Below, piece after piece: positions 11,244-22,190 of a DNA stretch of 64,000 nucleotides. Position numbers and translations under genes: made by a program. Below the pieces are notes generated by a model. That model saw only the letters and a program-made list of their open reading frames with translations, made no database searches and was not told the DNA's origin. Source of the stretch: Cryptomeria japonica (lineage: Eukaryota > Streptophyta > Pinopsida > Cupressales > Cupressaceae). How positions within the stretch are numbered: the stretch's first letter is position 1; the number at the start of each line of letters is the position of its first letter. The DNA is taken from positions 118,395,847 through 118,459,846 of the forward strand of contig NC_081406.1 of NCBI RefSeq assembly GCF_030272615.1. The letters run 5' to 3'.

Positions 11244-12037
11244 CTATGAAGGAGAGGCTTTGTTAGAAGAAGTTTCATTATCCATAATTCTAATTTTGCC
11301 ACTATCTATGCCATCTTGAATATATTTTTGAAAATCAGGGCAATCATTAGCATTATGGTCATGGGTTTGATGAAATGAACAAAAAGGATGCTTTGAAGAA
11401 GAAGCATTCTTGCAGGCTCTTGAAAGTTTTGAAGTCTAAAGAATTCGTCCATAGAAAGAGGGGTACCACTTCCTAGGCCTCTTGTAGTAGTTTGTGTATG
11501 AGGGTTTATAGGGACATGAATTCCATGCTCAAATTTCCCAATTCCTTGTCCTTTAAAATGTTTTTTTATAATTATATGAAAGCCATGACTATAATAATGT
11601 TGCAATTGACTAGATGGAGGAACAAGATCATGAATTTTTTTGAAATATGATGTGTGAGGAGGCAAAAAAGGATTTGTAGATGAAGGAGGAGTATCATTTG
11701 GAATGAGAATCTCTTTACCTTTATCAAGCTTATCCTTTTTGGAAGATTGGGGAAGCACATCTTCATCATCTAAAAGCTCATTTTTAGTGATTTCTATGCG
11801 AGGAGAAAGGTCATGAATAAAATGCATGACATCATCCTCTCTACATAGACTTAGATGTTGAAGATAGGTCCTAGGAGAATAAGGAGGATCTAAAGATGTA
11901 AGAGTGTTGATTTTGTCATATTGCCCCCCATGCTCAAGGGTATGCATAGAAGAAGCCGATGGATCCATATTACCTTCCAATGCTTGCTCTCTTGTAGAAA
12001 GATCATTGGCTAAAGCATTAGGTCTCATTTCTTTCAC
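11244..12037 (-). pseudogene. RE3 gag (Ty3/gypsy type), frameshifted
   Basis: The open part codes about 240 residues from MKEMRPNALANDLSTREQAL. Near 11410 the frame shifts; reading on in the next frame gives CSFHQTHDHNANDCPDF, the C-H-H-C zinc finger typical of plant Ty3/gypsy gag, and ends with a TAG at 11244-11246. Gag is the only protein of RE3: no pol follows, so the element must have relied on enzymes of a partner. The N-terminal part is Ser/Pro-rich and poorly conserved, so it is recognised mainly from the C-terminal motif. Confidence 0.7.
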
Positions 12038-12978
12038 ACAAGATACCCTAGGAGAAGCAGAAAGATTAGGATCTCTAGGTTTAGGATCTACAAAAGCTTC
12101 AAGCAGATTAATTTAGGAAATGCGTGTTGTTAACAACATCACCATAATGCAACATAAATGATATATGAAAGCTTTGAGATCTAATAATTTGGAAATCCTA
12201 ACAACACAATATGACCAAGTGCTATGAAGAAAGAGAAGCAATAGGAAATGGAAGAAACTCTTATCCGACACATGATAAATATATGCAAAAATTAATGTAA
12301 TCACATGCGAAAGAGAAAGTAAATCCAATTTATTAATTTCCATTAAAAGTCTCTTAAGTGAAATTTGAATTTGTTGGAAAAGCAAATCTAAAATTAAGAC
12401 TTTTTTATGAAAATTAATTTTAAGATTTGAATTTGAAGAATTTTGAATTTGTGTTTGACCTTAGAGAGTGGTAAAATTGATAGAGTACATTGATTTTCTG
12501 GATATGAGTAGAAAAATACAGTCAATTCCATCTCTCAAAATTTTGGGAAAAAAGCGGACCATGGCGGGAATGCACACGGTCTGACCAAATTTTTTTGAAA
12601 TTTTTAGGGATGATAGAAATTATGATTTTAATGTCAAATCAAAAAAACAATTGATTTTGAGATGTCTAGATCGGTCAAACTTGCGGTCCAAGGTCGAAAA
12701 TAGAAAAATCTTAAAAATTAGGGTTTTATGATTTAACCATTGAATTTTCAGAATAAAGAGACAGATTTGAATTATAATTTTGAAATAGAATTCAGAACTG
12801 AAACAAGCAATTAAAATTTTACACTTCACAAGCATAATTTTCTCAAAATGAAAAATTAGGGGTTTTATGCAATTAATTTCTAAAATTTGCAAATAGATCA
12901 AACTTGAAAATGAAAATTTGAAATTCAAATTGCAATTAATTAGATCTAAGAATGAGAAATCAGAATTAATATGTAAGA

Positions 12979-12992
12979 CATCGGGTTCACCA
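12979..12992 (-). other. RE3 primer binding site
   Basis: Minus strand TGGTGAACCCGATG lies three bases after the LTR end. It starts with TGG, the complement of a tRNA CCA end, but is not the initiator-Met site. The same site recurs in RE4 and RE7. Confidence 0.75.
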
Positions 12993-12995
12993 AAA

Positions 12996-14205
12996 TGTAA
13001 AGTGGAAAATTGGATCCTAGTGACTCCCCACCTAGGAGAGAGAAAGGAAGCCACTAGGATGATTTTCACTTGGGAAGAACTTTACATTCAAAAGAGGGGC
13101 TTGAATCCACTAGATCCAAATCCAAGGGAAGAAAGGATGTGAATTCTAAGTAGATTTCAAGCAGTTAAAGTGTGATTTACCCTCTTTTATAAATGAGAAA
13201 GTTGACTTGTTGACTATGTGGGAAAGATAGAGGAAATGAGTCAAATGAGGAGCCACCATTTCGAGATTGCACTGTAAATTCAGATCTGAGCTAATTAATC
13301 TGATGTGGATCCACCCTACAAATTTGGAGAAAAGTCGTCGGGAATGTGGTTGGAATGTACATGGTCCACCACAAAATCTGCGAAACGAAAAGGGTTATTC
13401 CATCTCTGCAAATGAAGCTCAAACCTGCAATTACAGCCATGCAACTACAACCTACACACATAAAAGAGAAGAAAGGGGGGTTGTGGATAGGGGTTTGCCT
13501 CAGTCAAACCCCAGTTGAGGAGTCAACCTTGAAAGAAAGCAATTGCAAATGCTTGAATGTAAACAATGGAAATGTATACCTTCTAGATCTGTAACTTGTT
13601 GATGATGATTACTTTGCTTCTGTAATGTAACCACAAATGTTGTATTAAATGGCATGTAACATGACAAAACCCTAACACACACATGCTTGCAAATGAATGT
13701 TGTAATGTTGCTCCAATAGATGAAGGAAGAAGACTTGAATGCTTGAATGCTTGATGATGACCTTGAAATATTGTATCTTCTCCTTATGCTCCTTATCTGT
13801 CTTTTCCTTGTCCATCCATTCATGAATGAGGGTATTGAATTCCTTTTTATACATGCCTCAAGGATTAATTTTCAACCACCAAAGGCCGACAAAGAGGAAT
13901 TGCAAACCCCGAAGACAAATTTTGCATAGGAGATCAGGCAAACTGAACATAGGGCCACCCTCAGAGGTGGGGACAGGGGTGCCACACCCCTATCCTAGTG
14001 GGGCAAGGGTGCCATGCCACTTGCCCCTGTCCCATCATATTTTGGGGCTCGGACAGGATCTAGAGCCGATACAAGACATGAAGGAGAAAGAGTGAAGGGT
14101 TGGAAATGTAGAAATAGGTCTCGGTTAGGGAAGAAGATGTCGTCGCTGATGTGAGGACCCAAAATGTAGTTAAAATTGCAAGGGTCATAATTTTATGACA
14201 CTACA
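12996..14205 (-). repeat. RE3 5' LTR
   Basis: 1.2 kb; partner of 7399-8603. Ends are TGTAAAG (plus, inner) and GACACTACA (plus, outer), that is TG...CA termini on the minus strand. Followed by AGAAG (14206-14210), the right target duplication. Confidence 0.9.
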
Positions 14206-14210
14206 AGAAG

Positions 14211-14330
14211 AAAGGAAGTGAGCCTAAAGTACCAGAATCCAATGCAGGTATCCCTTCTTCAGATAATTATGTTCAATGTTTTGGGTCAGGGGGAGTTTTG
14301 ATTAGATAAAAAAATCTTCTATCCTCCCCA
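14211..14330 (+). pseudogene. RE2 gag tail, right of the RE3 insertion
   Basis: If RE3 and one target copy are removed, the frame that stopped at KKSEN continues here as KGSEPKVPESNAGIPSSD and about 20 more residues before a stop. This confirms both the target duplication and that RE3 landed in the gag of RE2. Confidence 0.65.
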
Positions 14331-14563
14331 CCTAAATGGACCATGTTGCTAATCCGACATGATAATTCTTTGAGTGGTATTCGATAATCAGAGGAATCTT
14401 GCTGACATCATGGATAAGATAGTTCTTGGTGCCAAAACCCTAATGAAGTATCTTGAGCAAGATATGTATCAATTTTTGAGTTCATTTCTTTCATATCAAT
14501 TATTTGTGTTTTGATTATATTGCAAACAGTGGAATAGTAGTAGAGTGAGCGGTGCAATAATTT

Positions 14564-16252
14564 ATGGAAGGAAAATTGATTGTTGAAGAATCTAGTAGTG
14601 AGGAGTTTTAGCTTGTGGGCAAAGTACTCTTGGATGAGTTTAATCCAGAGAAGATCAGAGTTGTTGAAGTGAGTCTGAATGATGATGAATTGCAAAGGGT
14701 CAAAGTATTGGAAGGCAAAGGCCTGAATCTATAGATTGAATTCCCTTGGTTCGATAATGCAGAGGTTATCAAGATAATTCTTAATCATGTGCGGGATAAC
14801 TGCATCATGTTGGATAAACCCTATCTGATTACGAGGGAAGCCATTTCTATGATTACTGGTTTCTGTGACAATGGAGAAGTTCTAGAAAACAAGTCAATTT
14901 TGAATAGAGAAGTAGAAACCATAACTAGCGTGAAGGGTGATCAGCGAGCCTTGATCATTAACACAATCATCAACCCTGTGGTGAGGTATGTTGCCTATGG
15001 AATGTCTTATAAAATTTATTTTAAAAATAGGGAAGACGCCACCTTGGAAATCACAGTGTATATGACACATGTGCTTGTGATGGAGAAAAAATCATTCGAT
15101 TTGTGTGAATTTCTGAAAGAATTATTGTTGGAAAATATTAAAAGGACAAAAGAGAAGAATTATGCTTTCTGGTTTGGGTCATTGCTTGTGAGTTTGGTTG
15201 TGTATTGTTTGGAATCACTTCCAACAAAAGATAATGTTATATGGGAGTTTGGTGTTCCAATTTCAAGACATATATTTAGATATTTGATCAGTTTGGTTAA
15301 CAAAGAAGAAGTTTGCAATGTCTATTTCAAATCATTCGTGGACATGTGGAGTATTAGCCCAGTTTCTCTATCTTTCCCTTTTGGTTCTATAGATTCGTCT
15401 TCTGGAAAGAAGTAAAGGAAATAGTTTGTTCCTATCAATATTTCAAATCCAAAGAGAATCAAGGTAGAAGATGTTGTGGTAATTGACAATCTGAAATCCC
15501 TTGTACCTAAAGGAGATTTGGAAATTGCAGAGCAAGAAGCTGGAGATTCAAGTAATGAGTCTAATTTGCTGAGATTGGTTCACACCATGGATAGAATCAA
15601 GAAGCTTGGTGTGAAATGGCTAACTTCAGTCCAGTCAAATAGAATTGAGGGAATTTTGATGAAGAATTTGATCCGAAACAACATGATCCCTAAAAATATC
15701 AATAATCTACTTCCTGAATTTTTGAATGAGGTTTTGAAAGAAAGAGTGTTTGAGTAGTCTGTTGAGGAAAAAGGTCTAGAAATTTAGAATCTGCTAAATG
15801 AATGTATTAATGCACAAAATAACTTATCAACATGTATTGAGGAATTGAGAGGTTGTATCCGCAGTGCTACTAGAATCTATAGGTAATGTATCTCTTGGCC
15901 AACAGTTGTAGTGAAGCACAAAAGTAAGATTGCTGCTATTGAAGACTAACTAACAAATCTAGGCAAATATTTTGATTTTCTAAGTGATAAGGATGGTGAG
16001 TAGATGAAAAGAGTTAATTCTCTTCAAGTTAAGCTCTTATTATTGCAAAGGCAGAAAGAAGACTTTGTGAGCATCTTTTGGAAAGTTAAGGAGATTGTTG
16101 AAGCTAAGCTAGAGCATTTTTCAACATTGCTTGAGAGTGCACTCAAGTATGAGCAAAATCCATTTGCTCCAGATAATTTTTCAAACTTAGTCGATCAATT
16201 AGTTGAGTGCAAAAATCTTTCAATAAGTATCAAACTAGCTATACATTCTTGA
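14564..16252 (+). pseudogene. RE2 accessory ORF (unknown function)
   Basis: From ATG 14564 (MEGKLIVEESSSEEF) one frame runs through 15415, continuing after stops to about 15757; the remainder to 16252 follows with similar composition. The premature stops checked (near 14609, 14732, 15414, 15756, 15948 and 16002) fit CAG or CAA turned into TAG or TAA. The central part (RALIINTIINPVVRYVAYGM, then residues to LPTKDNVIWEFG) resembles in layout the putative plant transposon protein domain of plant retroelements, but this is only an impression. The C-terminal part is helical and Lys/Glu-rich. It has no protease, polymerase or integrase motif. It lies where pol should be, just before the polypurine tract. 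Confidence 0.55.
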
Positions 16253-16503
16253 AAAGTTCTTTTGGATCTAAAAGAAAAATACAAGTTTATATTTCTGAAG
16301 AAGAGTAGCTGAAAATTTTGACATGATATTTAAGTTTTGACATTTTTTGGTGTATATATTTGTTCTTTCTTTTCTTTTTCATCAAAGGCATCTTTTTTCC
16401 TTGATGTGAAAAGGGGGAGAAAGGGACATGGATTTGAGGAGTTGCATAAGTAAGGAGGAGTTGTGCATAATTATGTTTTGAATATGTTTTGCCATCATTG
16501 ATA

Positions 16504-16514
16504 AAGGGGGAGAT
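16504..16514 (+). other. RE2 polypurine tract
   Basis: AAAGGGGGAGA directly before the LTR start TGTTGCAG. Confidence 0.85.
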
Positions 16515-17750
16515 TGTTGCAGATTGTTAGACTTGTGTTAATAATGTTCTCATTGATGTCAAACTAGATATTTGGTTTTGACCGGACAATGTATGCGATC
16601 TGGATATTTGTTTGGATGTTGTGGATGTTGTGAATGTTGTATGTGAGGATTGTATGCAATCAGTATGTTTAGTTTAGTGTTGTTGTTTTGGTCTGAAGTC
16701 ATTACATAGCATGTTATGGACATCTCTAGATGATGAGTCTTGAGGTTTCCTAGAGTTCTCATTGATCTTGGTATCAATTATGTATCCTGATGTTAGCTCC
16801 TTCAGTAATTATCAAAAGTATCTCTTTGATTTTTGTGTTGAGGTTTTCTTGGTACGCATGGAATCAACGTTTTGGAGATATTGAGCTTGATTTTGTGATA
16901 ATGGGTCGGTAATCTTGGGTCTGGTTGACCCCGCCCCATTCCAGTAATCTTAGTGTATGCATTGGAAATCAGAGTATATAAAGGAAGTGTGTAGAAGTAT
17001 TGCAAAGGCCAACATGAACATATTGATAACATGTTGGGCTTAGCCGACACACTATTTTGTATTTGTGCCCTCTAGTATATATATGCATATACATATGTAG
17101 TAGCATAAGCAAGGAAAGAGAGAAGAACAAGAATAAGATTGTGAAGGTGTGTGATATACAAAAGTTGGCAGCGAAGATAACAATGTGTGAAGTGCATTTT
17201 GCAAACAACAAAAGGGTGACAGTATTGTAGTGTGCAATAGTCCTTTACTGGACCTGCTGCAGGACAATAGTGCAGAGATCTCAAACTGGATCTATTGTAA
17301 AGTTTGAGATTTGTAATCTGAACTTCACCTTAAAACTGATCACATGCATTTGGAGATGCTATCCCTTTTAGTTCAACCCTTTTACTTGCAGTAAGCATTC
17401 TGGCAATTAGCCATCTCTTTGTTGTATCTGTAGTAAGCAGTTTGGTAGTGAGCCATTTTTGTAATCTGGCAATGAGCCACTGCTCATTGTAAACAAAAAT
17501 ATTACTAGTTATATTCTCCTAAGAGTTAACACTCTTTGTGGTTTTTCCCATTTTGGTTTTCCATGTATAAATTCTAGTGTTTACCTTGTGGTTACATTCC
17601 TCATGTTTAGTCTGCATTAACTGCTTTATTTCAGTCAAGTTTATTTGATATTTAAGTGGAAGGTTATAATAGCGAAGAAAAGTTTTAATATCTGGGAATA
17701 CTGATTCACCCCTACCTCTCAGTATTCCAGTTCCTTGAACTTGATCAACA
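16515..17750 (+). repeat. RE2 3' LTR (complete)
   Basis: 1.24 kb from TGTTGCAGAT to TTGATCAACA. It holds a TATA box (TATATAAA, 16975-16982), which would place transcription start near 17005, and the copia LTR stretch GTGGTTTTTCCC. The last 245 bases match 6100-6343. Confidence 0.88.
16975..16982 (+). promoter_or_regulatory. TATA box of RE2 LTR
   Basis: TATATAAA within GAGTATATAAAGGAAG, in the expected mid-LTR position. Confidence 0.65.
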
Positions 17751-17753
17751 ACT

Positions 17754-18165
17754 GAAACTAAATTTTGATGGGGCATCTAAAGGTAACCCAGGCAAAACTA
17801 GGATCGACTACATCATCAAAAATAGAAAAGGGATTTTCCAAAATATTCTTTATCAACCGATTTTTTTTACAGCTAATAATGAGGTAGAAATTGAAGCTTT
17901 GGAATGCGATCTAACTCTATGTAATTCACTAGGAATTAAGGCTCTCAATATTGAAGGGGACTCTCAAGTAGTGTATAATGTTTTCATAAAAGGCTGGACT
18001 ACAAATTGAAAATTGAACAGATGGATAAGAAAAATTAAAGACAGATTGGTTGGCATTATAGACTATAAGATCAAACATGTTTATCGTGAGGCAAAAAGGG
18101 TCGCAAACTATATAGCAAACATCAGAGTAAAGGAAGCTCATGGAGATATGGTCAGGGAGATATAG
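17754..18165 (+). pseudogene. LINE (L1-type) RNase H domain fragment
   Basis: The frame from KLNFDGASKGNPG runs through EIEALECDLTLCNSLGIKA, NIEGDSQVVYN, KLNRWIRKIK and HVYREAKRVANYIAN. The acidic residues of the RNase H active site are in place (D of NFDG, E of EIEAL, D of EGDSQ). This RVT_3-type domain ends the protein of plant L1-like LINEs. It has at least two stops and begins right at the RE2 LTR end, so RE2 probably inserted into an older LINE whose reverse transcriptase is not in the window. Confidence 0.8.
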
Positions 18166-18600
18166 GATGGCTGGATCTGATGGAAATCATAGAAAAAGAC
18201 AAACTCTCAAATCACACTCCCGAACCTACAGGGTGTGGATGATGTAGTCCTTTATTGGGATCGACACAAGGATATCAAATATCATTCTGAACTGGTAGGA
18301 AGATGATGGGAATAATGTGAAGGGTCCTCTCAATTACCCATGCCTAATTGTAAAATGGCCTGCACCTCTTGTTCTTAGAAGGCGAGCCAACCAACAGAGA
18401 CAAGTGTACATACAAAGATACATGGCAAACATCTGAGCTTCATTTCTAAAATTAGGTACTATTTTAGAGGACACAAGATAAGTTTCCGAAGAGACATATC
18501 AAGTTAAGACAGCCAAACAATCCTAAATAAGGAAAAATCTAGTTTGCATTAATGAAGCGAGATTCAAGGGGTACGATTCTTGCAATCGTAAGTACCAATT

Positions 18601-19228
18601 GATATGGATTTCACTTTAGGCTTAAGTCTTATCTATGCAGACATATTGGAATTGGTAGCGATTGGAGAATCACATAGTTTATATAAAGCCAAACGATGTA
18701 TTGAAAGGAAAATCAAATTAAAAGGTAAGATACTATTAAAGACATCTGAGTGGATATGGTCCAGAGACCTTTGGTATTAAATGCTTCTGTAGATTGAGGG
18801 AGGAGTTTAGTGAAACGCTGGAAGAGCAAGTTGAAAGGATTTTTCAAAAGGGGGAGGACAAAGAAAAGGTAATTGTGATTCATATTCTGGGTCTAGATTT
18901 ATGGGCCAACAGGCATGCGCACAATGGTACTATCTAGGAGAGTTTATTTACTCCCATTGTGCATATTCTGGAATACCCAGTGAGTGTTTTTGGGTTTGTC
19001 CATTGAATGGTGAGAGAGGAGAATTATGAGACTATTAAATCAACCATGGATACAATGGACACTGTGCCTAAATCTGGGATCATGATTGGTTACTTTGATC
19101 TACAGGCAGAAGGGAAGAAGACTAAAATGAACAAGGCTTGGAAGCTCTTTAAGGCTAGTGTAGAAAAGGATTACTATCAAGCTAATTTTGAGGCTTACAG
19201 GAATAAAAACAAGGATCTGGTTGCCTGA
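18601..19228 (+). pseudogene. Unidentified protein remnant
   Basis: Two frames joined by a shift near 18780 give a continuous protein-like stretch: DMDFTLGLSLIYADILELVA ... LLKTSEWIWSRDLWY, then FSETLEEQVERIFQKGEDKE ... NKAWKLFKASVEKDYYQANF to a TGA at about 19226. Two stops interrupt the second part. I do not recognise the family. It follows the LINE RNase H fragment on the same strand and could be the 3' end of that LINE or a separate gene relic. Confidence 0.4.
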
Positions 19229-22160
19229 AGAAATTGTAGTCACATTGAAAGAAATTAGGAATGAGATTGGATATCTGTATCACTAATCCCTTTACATCTA
19301 TGCAATGTTTTCTTTTTGAAGTTAATAGAATGGTTAATTCCCCCTATGGCAGAACTTATCAAAGAAAAAAAAAATGGGTTCCATGTGAAACTATATGTGC
19401 CATGCAATTTAGGTGAAACTATTTCACTCAAGACTATATGTTGGCCAAATTTGTGAAACAACTTTGTATTTTTAGTCGAAGAGAATTTCCACCTTGAAAG
19501 AATGCTAAATTAGGGTATACATAAATGAGGGACAAGGTCAATCTCTTAGTAAAACAATATGCCAAGAAGATAAAGTAGACCAAAATGGTCTCAAAAATCA
19601 TTTATTGAATAGCAAGCTTCTTGAGATTTGGATTGAAATAAAAAAGTGTGCATGCTAGTTTTGGAATACCCATATAATAGAAATATTGTTAAATGATATA
19701 CTCAACAAAATGAACTTGATAAATGATACACTAGGCAATAGGGAGATCTTGATAAAAAATATACTAAACAAAATGAGCCAACTTAGGTTCAAGAATGGAC
19801 AACCAAACACATTGGAAATGTCATCTCCATGAACCAATAGAGGATTTAAGCTACCAATGATGGTTCAACTGATTAACTAAAGATGAATAAGGAGAAATCC
19901 ACATATGAATCTTATTAGACTTGTGATTGTGAAAGGGTCCATTAGGTTGAAGATGAGTAAAAATGAATTAAGTAAAATAATATAAGAAAATGAAAATAAT
20001 CAAATGTATACTTACAATCTCCATCCCCTAATATTGTACTACTTAGAATGCATCCTATTTCTTTTTTATTTTCTTTACATTGTGATGTAGATTGTTCAAT
20101 ATGAAAATCAACATAACCTTTTTGTGAAGACTAGTATGATGCAAAAAGATAGCAGGAGCTTGATTGATTCTCTAGATAATGGATGAATGATGAGGGCCTT
20201 TAGCTATAGAATTCTCAAGAGCCAAATAAGAGGCTAGGGTAACATCTAAGGCTAGGATAGATTGGTAATGGATGGAAATATTGAATGAGGCTTAGGGTTA
20301 GGTTCAAAGATGTAGTCGTGTGACAAGTGTCGCATGAGATGGATAGGGTTCAGGCTAAGCACTAGGGACAATCCTTATTTGAATGGATATGATTAAGAGG
20401 TCTAATAAATCTAGACAAAGACTTAGACATATGAAAGAGATATTTGTCACATGATGACGATTTTAGATTGTGATCGATGTAAATAAGTTTAATGGATAAG
20501 ATTAAATTGAAAAAGATTAAGAGATAAAGGTGAATGGTGAGATTAATTAAATATTTGTTTAATAATGGGATCAAGTGAAAGGCATAATAGTTAAATAAAT
20601 GATTAATATTTATTTAATTAATGGCTTGTGATAGACTAAAATTGGGTGTGGTTAGGTATGGACAACTTTAAGTGTCTACATAGGGTGTCCTTTCTAGTTC
20701 TACCTTGGCATGAAAGATCTCATCCAAATTTAATGAATCATTTGGGGAGGGATGACATCAACAATAGGCTAATAAGTCTCTTGATCTTTGATTAACAAGA
20801 TTATATTTTGTTGTGAACTATACCTAGAGAAAAAATCCTTTATAGCATAATTAATAAATACTAGCAACACTTTAATACCTCTTTTGAAAGAAGTCGATGC
20901 ATGAATCCATGACAACTTAATCAAAGCACGATATTCACAAGAAAGAATTGGAAACAACCAAATAGAATACTGATTAGCAAAGAAATCAATGTAGAAATAA
21001 TTTCATATCCATAAATTGAGGGTTTAATACTCTTGACAAAAAAAAGTTCTTTGAATCTAGACGAGCTCTCACATGGTGAGAAGAATGCCCAAATTAAGCC
21101 CTTTGTAGGTTGACCTACTAGAAAGCACACTAGAGCTTATGCAATGCTAATGAAAAAAATTTAGACTTCATTTGTTTCTAATGATTTGATAATTCATTTG
21201 ACACAGAAAGTGATTTCTTGGTGGTGGATTAAATAAGGCCTAACTCCTTCAAATCCTAAGAGTGGTAATAATACTCTCAAAGCAGCCCAGTGAAAACTTT
21301 GGTGACTATCATTGGAAGTATAGAGAAAATGACAAAATAGTTTCCCAATCTTTAAAATAGTAGTTTTTGAGAACACCAAATAGGAGCAATAGTGGACATG
21401 GGTGTCAACCAGATTTTGGAACAAATTTTGAAGTTACCATCCAAGCAAGGAAGCTCGTTGTTCAACTAAAAAGGAGGAGAAGCTAGCAAAGGGTATGCTC
21501 ACAAAGTGGATAAACGTATTGTTCAATCAATTTTAAACCAAAATTATCTAGCTAGCTTGGTTTGGAAAGAAAAAATTATCTAAGCAACAAAGCATTTGCT
21601 TGATAAATATTCATCCTTAATAAGAATGAGAAAATAATCATTTCCAAAATGGCTATTGACCAGCTAACTATTAAAATTGAGAAGGAGATTGAGAAATAGT
21701 ATGGACTAAAGTTAGCCAAAAGCTTCAGCAGTGAGCAGATTGGGAGACGAAGCAAGAAGACAACCTTGGCAAATAGAATGGAAGAGCCCAAGAGATTGAT
21801 ATTTTAGAATGTATTAATTTATGGGAATATACCCTACAATGTAACAGAAAATACACTGCATTGGCAAGAAATGGCAATGCATTGACACTGAAAGTAATTA
21901 TTTTATAATATTTATTAACAAAGAGGCACAGAGACAGTACGTAGTTCTACAGCTCTCACACACTATACTCTTATCACATACTCTTACTATTTAGTCCTAT
22001 TGAAAACATGAATCAAAATTTGCTTTCACTGAGAAGTAAATAATAATGACTGCAAAAGTGGTTATGTTCATAGCTCGTGGAGGTGTCAATGCACAAAGGA
22101 AGATGAAAATGGGACTACATAGGATCCAAACAAAGTTGCTAGACTTGAACCAGTAAGACT
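19229..22160. other. AT-rich spacer with a possible minus-strand LTR fragment
   Basis: No convincing gene. On the minus strand a sequence starting TGTAGACACTTAAAGTTGTC at 20680, with repeated ATTTAATTAA stretches, resembles the start of the RE4 LTR (TGTAGACACATAAATC), so about 20000-20680 may be an LTR fragment of a related element. The inner end and partner are not visible. Confidence 0.4.
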
Positions 22161-22167
22161 GGATTTG

Positions 22168-22173
22168 TTTATT
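22168..22173 (-). promoter_or_regulatory. Possible poly(A) signal of the CLE-like gene
   Basis: AATAAA on the minus strand, 17 bases after the stop codon: close, but usable in plants. Confidence 0.4.
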
Positions 22174-22190
22174 ATTTTCGTAGAGTTCTT

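Noticed and set aside
12620-13069. 149-residue minus-strand ORF
   Set aside because: Spans the RE3 LTR end, PBS and leader; such a frame would start inside the LTR and shows no domain.
16802-17284. Several minus-strand ORFs of 70-82 residues
   Set aside because: Inside the RE2 LTR, overlapping each other, without features.
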